Origin: Ottelia alismoides
Lineage: Eukaryota > Streptophyta > Magnoliopsida > Alismatales > Hydrocharitaceae
Direction of reading: 5' to 3'
Assembly (NCBI GenBank): GCA_037367405.1
Contig: JAZKJV010006049.1
Location: forward strand, 496,001-560,000
DNA: 64,000 nucleotides
Below the pieces are notes generated by a model. The model made no database searches, was not told where the DNA came from, and saw only the letters and a list, made by a program, of their open reading frames with translations. Shown one piece after another: positions 24,174 through 35,656 of this stretch. Numbering within the stretch: the stretch's first letter is position 1; each line of letters starts with the position of its first letter. Made by a program: the position numbers and the translations under genes.

Positions 24174-25816
24174 TAGGGGTGCACACTGATCGGATAAAAT
24201 CCTTGATCCGATGCTATAGGATTGGATTAGTATGGTTTTATCATTCTAATGGATCGGATTGGATTGGAATTTTTGAAATCTGTTAAAGTATGGATTGGAT
24301 AGGATCTTTACCAAAATCTGATATGATCCCATCTGTTAATCCGTTAACAGACATGCGCATATGCAGATACATACATGCATGCATACATGCATACTTACTT
24401 ACCTATTACATAATATCTATGTGCACCTATTTCGAATTCCATGTAAGGACATAGTCAATGTCATTAGTGTCATTTTTTTCATACCAATCTTGGATATAAG
24501 TCCTCTTGATATAACCATTTCTTCTCTCTTGGAAGGCAAATGTTAATGTCCAAAATAATAAAGCATGACTATAACTTAAAAAATTATAAATCCATGTTTG
24601 GTTATTATTCTCCCACTTTCCTCCCTCATTTAACTATTGGCCGCTAAAAATCCTCCAGATTCCCTCTCAGTCCATTTCAATGATGCCTCCCTCTTGCACA
24701 ATGTTATTCCCCTCTAATACAATTTTGCCACCGCCCCCTTCCCCGCAATGTCGTTGCTCATCTTAAATAACATAATCCCCTCCCACGTGATACCTTTTGA
24801 CCTCCGTATAGTGCCACTCTTCTGATCTTTGTTGAAAGAAAATAGATTTGGGATAGTTGCTTGGTACATTTATTAGATATTTTTGATCCATTTGCTTCTT
24901 ACCTTTTACTTGCCATAGCTTGCAACCTTCTTTTAGTGATAAAATTGGATCAATTACATAATCAAATGTGTCATACCCATCTAAGAAAAAATAGGCATTA
25001 TTTAAATTTCTTTCATTTAAAATTTGATATAATTTTATTCATATTTTTTATAGAATTTACATATTTTGACTATAGACATAATCTCACAAATAAATTCCAG
25101 CTCCTGTCTATTTTAAATGAGAGGCATGATGCCTAATTAGTGGGCTATATTTAAATTATTTTTGTCATGCATACTCAATCGAATATGAATGTTCTATGAT
25201 TCTTTTTTTATGATATATTATAGAGCCTTGAAGAATGTTCTTGTGAGTTGTTGGGCTTTGGCGTAGCTTAAAATTCTAAGTTAATCATGGAATTCATCAA
25301 TATCCAATCATAGAGATAGTATTTTTTATTTATCTAAAGTATCTTTGTATCCTTATTTGGTAACTTGTATTGTTGTTATGGAATCATTTGGTGGAAATCA
25401 AATTAAAAAATAAATTAATGTATTATTTATTAAAAAAACTTAAATTTCAAATTCAATATAATCCATTAGTTTTATTGTGTAGTCTTCAACTTTTATATTG
25501 GATTAATGGAACTCTTCAACTTTCAATTGATTGTGTGCTTTTTCTATTCTTTACTTCTATTCATATGATCGATTTTTAAGTCATTATTCGAATGTTCTAG
25601 GTCTAGTGTGTTGTATAGTATAAACATGCAAAGTAGACTATTGAGAATGAAATTGTAAGTATAAAAACCTGAATCTCAATATTTGGATGAATTGGATCGG
25701 ATTGGATTTAGAAATCTGATGGATTGGATTGGATTCGAAGAAATAAAAATCTGTTAAAGTTGGATTGGACACGATTAAGGCAAAATCTAAACCAATCTGA
25801 TCCATGTATACCTCTG
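24174..25816. mobile_element. hAT-like non-autonomous DNA element
   Basis: The ends form an imperfect inverted repeat: TAGGGGTGCACACTGATCGG at the left and, reversed, CAGAGGTATACATGGATCAG at the right. They are flanked by an imperfect 8-bp duplication (CCTCCAGC at 24166-24173, CATCTAGC at 25817-25824; 6 of 8 match). Both subterminal regions are packed with GGATTGGATT/GGATCGGATT units, in the same orientation at both ends. An 8-bp duplication and TAGGGGTG-type ends fit the hAT superfamily. There is no transposase: the frames inside (61-91 codons) are AT-rich and featureless. Confidence 0.55.
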
Positions 25817-25824
25817 CATCTAGC

Positions 25825-26387
25825 TTATCTTAATTACATATTACCCAAGTTGGAATTTTTTATTCGTTTTTTATTAAGTATTTATATTTTTGTATTTATT
25901 GTTTAATAACTTTTACATTTGATGTCCAAATTAGATTAAAATCGGTATTGTTTTAAAGGCTCGTTTAATATAATTATAATGGCATGTTTAATTCTATGAT
26001 GTGGGACTTGCGTATTTATTTATTAACTAATGAATTGTTAAACCTTGTTTTAATTGCCATAATTAGCACTGAACTCCAAATATTACATTTAAATAGTCTT
26101 TGGAAATCTTATTTCATGTAGAATTTAATTAGGTTCTTTGATCTCTGATTGTATCATTTAAATATCAAATGTGAAATAAGTTATTTAGGCTCTCTATATA
26201 TTTAGGTGCTTTAATTCAAAGTAAAATTGAAGCTTTAATTGAATATTACTCGTGAGTAATCTATTTTTTTTTAATTTTAACTTGTGATTAAAACATACAT
26301 TCAGGTGTGTTCTTGTGTTTTTTCCTTAGGATTTCAATCATATCATTCATTATATAGCATTATATTCTATGCATAAAAAGATAAAAA
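25825..26387. other. AT-rich DNA, nothing recognised
   Basis: No open frame with a known domain and no repeat ends seen. Confidence 0.4.
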
Positions 26388-26389
26388 AG

Positions 26390-26452
26390 CCCCCTCCTAC
26401 GAATCAGCCGACATTTTTCACAAATTTTATGAACAGAAGCTCTTATTTTCAT
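26390..26452 (-). pseudogene. rpl36: Plastid rpl36 fragment
   Basis: The start ATG is at 26452-26450. The first 21 codons read [20 protein letters not shown] and then a Gly, matching the start of plastid ribosomal protein L36, including the Cys-x2-Cys pair that forms half of its zinc ribbon. After this the frame runs into unrelated AT-rich DNA, so the second half of this roughly 37-residue protein is absent. Cannot make a functional protein. Confidence 0.8.
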
Positions 26453-26568
26453 ATTTATGATTCTCTATATTTTCTTTTTAATTCTGAATCAACTTCTTGA
26501 AATAAAAAAATCCCTTTAATTTTGGAACCTCAAATTCTATCCCCATGAGGAGGATGTTAAAAAAATAC

Positions 26569-26802
26569 TTAATCGTTCGAATCCTTGTTGTGAAGTCTAT
26601 AAATTATACGTCCTTTGGTCGAATAATAACGACTTACTTCAATTTTGACTCTATCCTTTGGTAGTATGTGTATAAAACAACATCAGATCCTCCCCGACAC
26701 ATAACCTAGAATTAGATCCTCATTATCTAAACGGACCTGGAACATACCATTGAGAAGTGATTCAGTAATTAAACCCTCATGAATCAATTTTTATTTTTTC
26801 AT
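26569..26802 (-). pseudogene. infA: Plastid infA pseudogene (translation initiation factor IF-1)
   Basis: 78 codons including the stop, the normal size for plastid infA, which encodes a single OB-fold protein of the 30S initiation complex. The frame includes [20 protein letters not shown], then [10 protein letters not shown], and ends RLHNKDSND before TAA at 26569. Two in-frame stops break it: TAA at codon 4 and TGA directly after the VSGRI block. The changes are mostly C-to-T/G-to-A type, as expected for decay after transfer to methylated nuclear DNA. infA is also known to have moved functionally to the nucleus in many plants, but this copy is plainly non-functional and keeps plastid linkage to rpl36. 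Confidence 0.88.
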
Positions 26803-26950
26803 TCCATGTGACACCCCTGGAAGCATCAACTAATGGAGGAGTAGTCATACAACTTACCTTTACGTTCCTTTCCTTTTCACGGGTAATAAGTTACAGATCA
26901 AATTAGGATGCCAGAAGGGGGGTATCAACATACATACATACATATATATA

Positions 26951-28779
26951 GGGAATTCATCCAATGGGCCCTATGCCCATTAGAGATGAGATGAGCCTCT
27001 CATTTTAACCATTTGATCTTAATCCAACGATCATTGTTTTACACGTGTATTGCCTTTTTTAAGAAGATTTTTCCAGTCCCTAAATAGTGGGAACCATAAC
27101 CATAATGAAAAGAAAACTAAATTGGATATTATAAAGAACCATAAAAATATTATGCATTTATAGAAACGTATTGTATTGCAACGAGAGAGGATTAATCTTA
27201 CGATTTGCAACATAAGGATATCGGTCTTGTAAACTGAGGCGATCGATTTGTCCGATGTAAGGTATTGTTTTTTAAGATTAAACGTTTATTTCATGTTATT
27301 GGTAGAATCTGATAGTTTTTTTTCTTGAGATTTCAATTTCAGTTTTAAACGTGATGCATTATTTACGATTGGATTTGGATCATGGTATCTTAGAAGCAAT
27401 GGTGAATGATGATTCTTGGTTGGATTTGGATCGTGAGAATATCATAAGGATTGACGATAGATTACTTGCAATTGGATTTGGATCATGAAAACATTATTTC
27501 AAAAGGATCAGGTTCAAAATATATTGCTTTTGAATCCTTAAAAAATTACTTATATCACATTATGTTACTGAGTCAAATTACTAAAAAAGTTATATCGTGT
27601 TACTTATGGTAATTGTCAGAGTTACTAACAATATGGCATGTATTATTTTTCTATATATTATTCTTATTGATTCAATTTTATTCACTGGTTACTTATGCAT
27701 CTTAAGAAAATATTGTGTGTTACTTGTCAGAATAATAGTTACTTGTTACTTCATTACTTACGTATTTTAATAAATTACTTATGTATACTAATAAAATACT
27801 TGTACTTCGCAATGTATTACAACTTACTGAGTAATTATGTTCACGTCATTACTGAATTACTGATGCATTTTTCTTTTTGCTAACATGACCTTATAGTTTA
27901 CCACTAATTACGGAACTGTTACTGATCATGTGTTAAATTTGAAATAGCTTTTGTATTACTTATGTTTCAACTTAATGTACTAGAATTGTCTCTTGTTGTT
28001 ACTGCTTACTATTACATTTTTACAACTCGCACCTAATGGTTTACTAATTCAGTTTTATTGCAGGTATACCAGATGTCTGAACACTCTTATGTTTCTTGAT
28101 GAAGATGTGAAAAAATGAATCATTGATGATCATTACATTGCTTCAGAAGTGGAGAGCCGAGGAGAAAATCTTTGACAATATTATTAAGAACAAAACATCA
28201 GTAACTCATAAACTCCAAATAAGAACTAATATGCAACTAATAATTACTTGAGAACAATATGGACATTACTGATCACATTAATTTCAAAGCACATTTGAAT
28301 ATCGATAACTATAATCAGTAACAAATCACATTAATATATAATTTTAAAGCACATTTGAATATAATACTAATCTCACAATAATAATTACTTGAGAACTGAA
28401 TATGTATTACTTGAGTAATGTGCATAAACTATTGATCTCTATACAATGTAATATTACAGATTAAATTACTAAACATTGCTTCAGTATTATCAATCCAGTA
28501 ATAAATGATTACTTGAGTACAATATATACATTATTGAACAAATATACAATGACGGTTTCTTCTCCAAGAAATTAAGGGTTTGGATTTATCCTTCCAAAAC
28601 CGTCTTCCTTTTTTAAGGACAATGTATAATTAGAAATTCAAAAGGCTCAAATATATTAATATCCTTCCAAAATCGTGCTCCTTTGAAATGGGCAACCTTT
28701 CAAATGGAAATATGTGTGAAGAGCCTACATTTAGTGCTCACCAAAACTCAAATGGGCAAGGGGCTCATTGGATAAGCCA
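26951..28779. mobile_element. DNA element with about 30-bp inverted ends
   Basis: The left end (GGGAATTCATCCAATGGGCC, then TATGCCCATTAGAG) matches the reversed right end (GGCTTATCCAATGAGCCCC, then TTGCCCATTTGAG). Both ends abut TA-dinucleotide runs, so the duplication length cannot be read. No transposase is present. The interior (about 27540-28560) is unusually rich in TTACT/AGTAA units. It could be a Mutator-type or other TIR element; the superfamily is not settled. Confidence 0.45.
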
Positions 28780-28800
28780 TGTGTATATATATATATATAT
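28777..28800. repeat. (TA)n microsatellite
   Basis: A TA/GT-TA run at the right edge of the inverted-end element. Confidence 0.8.
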
Positions 28801-28836
28801 GACACAACAATTCTCCCAAAATTCCTTTTAGTCGTG

Positions 28837-31800
28837 TGACGGTTCGCTAAATACGTGATATAATTTATACTCATTGTAATATGGGTACTTAAAGAATCGT
28901 TCAGAATCAAATTGAATGTCTCTGTGAAGAGGACTCGGCTTAAATTTATATCCCGGGCAACTTCAAGGTCAAACACAGGGAGGCAAAGGAACAACTTTGG
29001 GTTAATTCAGAAAACTTAGGTCTAGGTTTCCAATGTGGATTTTTTTTGCATTTTTTATGCAAAAATAAACGCGAATGCAAAATACGGGTGAATTAAGTTA
29101 ATAAGAAAATACACAATTCAACCAAAATAATTTTAATGTGAAATTAATCAAATCTAGCCAAATTATATTTTTCCTAGAAACTTAATCCAGTGATGAATGC
29201 AAAACATATTTATTTCGGAATTTCAGGGGTTAAAATGCAATGATGCAAAATGCACACTTTTTATGAGTTTTCAATTTTTCACTCAAACAAAATGCAAAAA
29301 ATATGAAAATTTTACTGGAACATAAACATGATGCAATGATGGTACATATTTTTTTTGGAATTTTTGATAATTTATGATTTTTTGTGAATTTTTTAATGAA
29401 AATAGAGTAACTGTGAGTAACTAATACCTAATAAATCCATAATGTCAATTTATCCAAAAATCAGTTTATCTCAAGAAGATATTTATATGAGCAATCCAGG
29501 AGAGTAGAAAGTTCACATAAAATAATGTATATGGATTTAATTTAAAATTATCTATGAAAATTACTTTATAAGGCACGTGAAAACTCTAATTAGGATGAAA
29601 TTTGGATAGTAATTAAAACATATTCCATAATGTCATTTATGTTTTTTGAGGAATTTTTGGAGCAATCAGGACTTACATATGAATTTAAGAGCTCAAATTG
29701 GGTAAAATATGCAATCATTCACTTAAATAATTTTAATTAATTACTCAAAGCTCACAAAAATCCAAATAAATAGTCAGATGATAGAGAATTAATTGCTTCA
29801 TAATGTGGCATTTTTCATTAAATAAAATTATGTGAAATTGATATCCAAATTAATGTATGAACAAAGGGGTAACCGTGCAATGCAGAAATTAAAAATTACA
29901 ATGCAAATGGTGCACAGGGGCACTTTTGGAAATACAAAAACTTATAGGGAAGAACTTGGAAATTTCACAATAAAAAAATTGAAAAGAAGTGAACCTTCTT
30001 CTTCCTCCTTTGTAATTGGGGCACGATGGATGGGGGCGGGTGGTAGCTTTGAGGACGGTAGCGGGCAATGCGCGCGGTGATGTTGAGGAGGAGCGTGGCC
30101 GGAGGAAGCGTGGGAGCAGTGGGCGATGGTGGAGGGTCGGGCGTACGGTGGCGATCGCCTCTGGCTGTAGTGTGGCGACGATCACGTCCGGTTGCGATGT
30201 GGCGCAACTGCATGAGGGAGTCAGGCGGCGGTGCGGTCTACACGTGGGCCGACAGCCACAAGGCGGCTGGAGCGCTCGTGTTCGCGTGGTGGGGCAGGGG
30301 GCGTCTGCGGCACGTGTTTGGGAAACTGAAGGGGAGGATGGCGGCTCTGTGGACAGCTGTGCCTAGAGCGACGGCTACAGGTGGGCTTGGCCTAGCGGAG
30401 GTGATCGATCGCCACTGAAGGCCGTGGCTGGGGCGACGATGGTGGTGGCTGGTAGTGGTGGAGGCCAGCAGTAGGGAAGGGGAGGGTCGCCCACCTGCTT
30501 CTTTTTATTTTATTTTTTTGATTTTTTTGTATTTGATTTTTTTTAATTTTTTTTAATTTTCTTAAATAGAGAATGTAACTAAGGTGAAAAGAGGATGGTG
30601 GTGATGGTGATAGTATGATGGAGGTGATGATGTAGTAATTATATGATGTAGTGTCAAAAAAAAGGAAAAATGTTAGATAAAATAAAATACAAGGGAAATG
30701 AGAGGGAATAGTTACCTTAGGTTTGCCGGATTTGCGGAGCTGCCGCTAGACTCCTGTTGTGACCTTGATTTGATTGGCAAAATAAAAATCAGAGAAGCTA
30801 TGCGAGCTTGATGGGAAGCTTGTGACACGGTAATGATGGTCGTCGTGGATCTCGTCTGAAGGAGGTCGTTGCTTGAGGAAGATGGTAGGTCACTATCACC
30901 GAACATTCTAAGTTATCTCCATTCTTTAAGAATGACGGATAGGGAAAATGAGAATGAGGAGATGAATAAAAAGAAGAAGAATGGGAAGTTAAAGAAAAAT
31001 GAAGGTGGAGATTAAGGAGTTGAATGGGAGGTTAGAAAAGATGGTGGATTTGAATAGAAGTTTGTGGTGGAATGAGAAGTTAGAGTAGAGAAAGGAAAAT
31101 AAATAAAATCAAAGAAATCAAAATTTGGCTACAAACATATAAAATAAAGATAAAAGAGAATGGATGATTTACAAAATAAAACAAATAATATGTACTTTTT
31201 TTCTTTTTCTACTTTTATTTTTTATATTTTAAATGAAAGATATTTACAAAATAAAAAAATAAGATATTAAAAAAATAAAGCACAAAATTTAGATTTTTAG
31301 TAATTAAGAAAAAGAAAATAAAAAAGGAAGAAAGAAAAAATATTTACAATATATAGAATGTATACCTAAGTCCCAAAACTCATATTTTGCAAATGAGCTC
31401 CGATTTTAGTGAAACCACTTTCGTTGGATAGATAATTTTCTATCTTAAACTTTATTAGTGAGTTTAGTGAATTTGGAGTTCATATGGAGCAGGAATTTGA
31501 CCGGGAAGTTGGATTTTACGGCTTTTTTCTCTTTGGGATCTAGGAGTATTTATTTGAGATGAAACTTATTTGTATTTTTGTATTTGTGCACATTTTTATA
31601 AACAAGTCAAAGAAAGAATTAGCTGAAAAGGAGTTGAAATGAAATTATTAAAAATAAATGAAGTTTTGGGCTATTTACAGGTGAAAAACTCCTTTATTTT
31701 ACGGCTTTTTTTATTAACTTATTTTGTACAATATAATATATTATAATTAGTGTATTTACAAGAGTCATTTTATTAATTTATTGATTTTATGAATATTTAT

Positions 31801-31863
31801 TTGAGATTTTACTTGGGTTTTTTTGCTAAGATCAGTAGATTGAGATGATGAATTGCAGATTCA
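28837..31863 (-). repeat. 3' LTR of gypsy element
   Basis: 3027 bp. AT-rich flanks surround a GC-rich island (about 30010-30490), matched at 38680-39130 in the other LTR and at 22454-23330 in the split LTR. Frames of 82-116 codons in the island overlap on both strands and differ between copies, so they are not taken as genes. Confidence 0.85.
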
Positions 31864-31880
31864 TCACCCCTACACTTAAA
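31864..31880 (-). other. Polypurine tract of gypsy element
   Basis: On the - strand, AAGTGTAGGGGTGA ends at the start of the left LTR, the expected plus-strand primer position. Confidence 0.55.
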
Positions 31881-33490
31881 CTTTACTAGTCCTCGAGCAA
31901 ATAAAGAATGAATAAGTTGGATTAACCCATGATTGTGTATGTGAACACAAGACTTGATCTGTTCAAGAACTCTTGATTTTAGAGATCTTAAAATTCTAAG
32001 TTGAACCAAGCTCAAGCCAAAAGGTATCCAATTCCCCTAATCATTAGACTCTCTCTTTATACATATATAATAGAGATATGACTTAAGTGTAGACTGCAGT
32101 TACAAGAGTAGAGTCACAACTTCACTCAAGGTTCCAGTCCAATAGACTCTCCTGAGAACCCACTCTTCAACACTAGAGAATAAATCATTTCTTGCATCCA
32201 ATCCACCATCTCTTTAGTTGTCAAACTTCAAAGTGTAGATGGAAGGCCAATTGATGGAGGGCATATGATTGTGTCATTTCTTCTCTCCCACACGTTGGAA
32301 CAAAGATCCTCTCAAGTACCTTATTAACTCAACACAAGTGTTTTTTTGATGTTGATCAGTGTGTCTGTCAAGAGAATTTGGAGTCGTCTACACTTAATTT
32401 CTTGGGAGTACACCGGGGTGTGTTTCTTTTGACTATCTCAGATACATTCGACATCCAGATTTGTATGACAATACGATGCAGAGCCCTTTTTGGGTGCTAG
32501 CCTGACTCATGGTCCTAATAGAGGTGATCCAAGTGGACACTTTGAAATGGTTGGGAGCGCTTGCCTTTGGTGGAAGCTCTTTGATATTTGACTTTGTATG
32601 GTGAGAGCTTTTCTTTCAACGTCTCTTTTTTTTTTTTGAAATTTTGGCTAGTTCCACTGCTTTTACCAAAAGTTAGCGCACATTGATCAATAATTTTTTT
32701 ATATTTTCACACCCTGACACATAGGTAAATGTCAAGAGATAGTACAAGAATCATGTTCTCATACTGGCTAAAGGTGATGACACTCAGGTTTCATGAAGCC
32801 TTCATTGATTTTGTCCCATCCACAAGCATCATAAAATCAAGTCCAAACTCAAATCCCTCATCCCAGTTCCTCAAGTGAAATTTCAACTCATCTCATTACA
32901 ATTGCAGTCGTATATGTGAGGTGATGATCATATTCTCAAGGTAGAGTAAGCATGCAATATAGCACAGAAATCTTTCAAACTAGGAAAATGTGAATAATTA
33001 AGTCAAAACCCCTAATGTCTAAGGCTAGTTAACTCAAAATCTCAAGATCTCATAAACCAAGTGTTCGTGAACTTCACTAGTTTGTGTGAATGTGAAAGTG
33101 TCAGGGACTAAACCAACTTATTAGTTAGGTTTTTTGTGTTTTTAGTTTTTTAAATTTTTCTGAAAAAGAAAGAAAAAGAAGAAGAAAGTTCTCTTTTTAA
33201 AAAAAAGGCTTTTGTTTTTTTTTCAATTTTTTAAAGAAAGGTAAATAAGAAAGAAGATTTTTTGTTTTGAAAAGAAAGAGGATTTTTTTGAAAAGTTTTT
33301 TTGGAAAATATTTTTGTTTTTTTTCAAAAAGTGTATATTTTTTTGAAATAGGAGAGTTTTAGTTTTTTTTGAAAAAGTTTTGTTTTATGAAATTTTTTGG
33401 TATAACTCTTATTTATAATAATTTACCCATAACCCCTTATTTTAATTACAAACAAGTCAAAGTACGAGCTATAGGTAAAGTATATATGTA
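31881..33490. other. Interior of gypsy element, non-coding, low-complexity
   Basis: No credible frame. 33120-33400 is dominated by T-runs and A/G-runs. Where RT and integrase should lie, nothing resembling them is seen. Confidence 0.5.
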
Positions 33491-33639
33491 ATATCTACAA
33501 ACCCCCTATACTTAGCATGTGTTATGTCCTCATGGCGCTAGGTGACAAAAAACCATAGCTCGTACTAAGCATAAGTGCGTGAAAAGAATAGAAGAGACAA
33601 AGGATATAAGAGCGTTGGAGAATACACAACGAGCATCGG

Positions 33640-33680
33640 CCCCCCTATACTTAGGCTTTGGTCAGCCTAAGTATTGAAGA
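33640..33680 (-). repeat. Stem-loop plus G-tract module 1
   Basis: The + strand reads CCCCCCTATACTTAGG, then a 9-base loop region, then CCTAAGTATTG. On the element's sense (-) strand this is a hairpin (ATACTTAGGC paired with GCCTAAGTAT) followed by GGGGGG. A near-copy occurs at 33768. Confidence 0.6.
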
Positions 33681-33767
33681 GAACACAATATTGGGGGACC
33701 GATGAGGGTGGGAAAGAATATACAAAAAGAAAATAAAAAGAAGAGACGGAGTAACTCGGATCACTCA

Positions 33768-33802
33768 CCCCCCTATACTTAGGATCTAGTCATCCTAAGT
33801 AT
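33768..33802 (-). repeat. Stem-loop plus G-tract module 2
   Basis: CCCCCCTATACTTAGG, a short loop, then CCTAAGTATAG: the same hairpin plus G6 design as 33640. A third, hairpin-less relative is CCCCCTATACTTAG at 33502. The tract resembles the polypurine tract beside the LTR, so these may be extra internal plus-strand primer sites. Confidence 0.55.
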
Positions 33803-34650
33803 AGCCACAAAGTAAAACGATACAGAATCGGGGCAAGTGATGCAAATCATGGGGGAAGGAGGGAAATAAAAGAAAAAAAACTATACAAGGAGGATTGAGA
33901 ATGTACAAGGATCAAGGAGGTTTGACAGACCTTCTTACGAGAGCGAGGGGGTGGGTAGTATACATACGTGTCGTTTTCATAATCGTCCTCAGAGGAATAA
34001 CAGTGAGGGGTAGGGAACGCCCAACGAGGGTCGACACACGGCTGCTTTCTCAAATATGACTTAAGAATAGCTGAACTAAGCTCACTCATGTAGATCACCT
34101 CCTCCGGACCTGATGAGGACTACTCAGAAAGTTCCTTCTCTGATATGTCGAAGGTGACTTTCTTAGCCGATTTTCTAGAATCTGAAGCATCAAGAGGAAG
34201 AGGAGAGTGATATGTCTTGAGGAGTTCGGGGGAACACCTCGAGGAATCAATACTCTTCTTCTTCTTCTTACTACATGACCGACTAAAGGATGGAGCAATT
34301 GATTTATCGATATTGGTCAATTTGATCCCAGTTTTCTCCTTTGGTGTAGGTCCTGGATGTAGTGTGTGTGATGTGCTGACTAGAGGTTCATCATCAGATG
34401 AGTCACCATATGCAATGTAGTACTCCTACAGAGTCAGCATATGTCTCTGATATGGCACGGTGTTCTCAGTTGGCCTGACATTTATCAGCTCATGCGTCAG
34501 ATCATCTAAATAGTCAAGGAAATCAGAAATGATCGTGTCTGACTCAGGGGTAGCTTCTGGTTGTGAGTCTTCTTTAGAAGCTGTCATGGTGGTGGTGATG
34601 CAAGCAGTGGGTGATGTAGATGTGTAGGGAGTCTCTGAACCAATGGTTGT

Positions 34651-35178
34651 CTAGACAGTCGGTATCTCAGGTGTAGTAGAGAGACGGGACTCAACGATCT
34701 CTTGAAGGTCATGGTTGTCTATGACTTTACGGTTTACCTTAGAATATCGTGTGTCCTCAAAGATTGGGTGAGGTCGGAGTGCTCCCAATGCAGTGAAATC
34801 GATCTCTTGAGTCTCACAATTTATAGTTGCCTTAGCCAAGGCTAAGAATGGCTTTTCGAGAACGATTGGAGACTGAGTGAACTCTCCTCGATGCTCAATG
34901 TCAATGATCGTGAAGTCTACCTACAGTAGAGCACCTTGGAAAGTAATGACGACTGAAATGGTTCCTCTCGATCGTTTAAAGGATCGATCAGCCAACTGAA
35001 CGATCTCTCTTGACTTCTTGGCAAATCCGAGTTTGAGCTTGGCGAACACAGAGATCGAGAGGACATTTATCGGCAAGTCATCATCGATTCTTGCATGGGT
35101 GAAGGTAGTGTATTTGATTTCACAATAAAACCTAGGCAACCGCTTTACTCTACGGCTCTTGGTTTTTCTCCCTATCAC
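34651..35178 (-). pseudogene. Gypsy aspartic-protease-like relic
   Basis: The - strand frame is interrupted by one in-frame TAG at 34921. The first part has the block SVFAKLKLGFAKK...VQLADRSFKRSRG, matching the region after the active site of Athila-type proteases (SVFKKLGLGE...LQLADRSIKRPRG). The second part, VDFTIIDIEHRG followed by VLEKPFLALAKATINC, matches the FPVDFVVLD...LGRPFLATAKALID region. The DLGAS active-site motif is replaced by a DDLPIN sequence, so the catalytic Asp-x-Gly is missing. Known role of the family: processing of gag-pol. This copy cannot do it. Confidence 0.7.
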
Positions 35179-35656
35179 TCACCAAAGAGGTGGCCATAGA
35201 CACTATATATCTCTCATTTCTTATCCTCTTATTACCCGACCTTTTAGGCATCAATTTACTTATCACAAATCTTTTGAGGTCGAGAAGGTGTTCAATGGCC
35301 ATAATTAAGGGAAGCTCAAAAAACAACTCTCTATCAATCACTTCCCTAACTGCAGGGTCCAATTTTTGTAGGTCTTTTCCATTTGCAATTTTTATGGTAT
35401 TTTTGAGGTTTTCAATTTTTTTGGTCTTTTTGATAGATGGAGGAGGAATAGGAGAATGTACAGACTCTAGTTTGGAGGTAAAGTGGTTAGTAAAAGAGGG
35501 AGGTAGAAGGGACTCCAACTGTACATGACATGCGATCAATCTGGTGTCTTCCAGATTTTCAAAATTCAGTCCATAAAATCCATGATCCACTTTCATACTT
35601 GGACGCTTGATCAATCTAGAAATGTCATCCTCTAAAAATTTCTGATGACACGTCAT
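35150..35656 (-). pseudogene. Unassigned frame upstream of protease (gypsy gag/pol linker?)
   Basis: 168 codons on the - strand, overlapping the protease frame by 29 bases. It is charged and rich in Leu and Lys, with a PIPPPSIKKTKK proline-lysine stretch near residue 70 and a segment MAIEHLLDLKRFVISKLMPK near residue 119 that loosely resembles the region before the protease in Athila-type gag. There is no zinc knuckle. By position it is the C-terminal part of gag or a linker. I do not recognise a specific domain. Confidence 0.4.

Larger units (their letters stand above)
26388..26810 (-). other. Nuclear insertion of plastid DNA (NUPT), rpl36-infA
   Basis: On the - strand, infA-like and rpl36-like sequence occur in the same order and orientation as in the plastid ribosomal protein operon (infA upstream of rpl36). 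The rpl36 reading is lost after about 21 codons, marking the left breakpoint at about 26388. The right limit, upstream of infA, is uncertain. Damage to both genes and the nuclear repeat context argue for an old transfer rather than assembly contamination. Confidence 0.8.
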
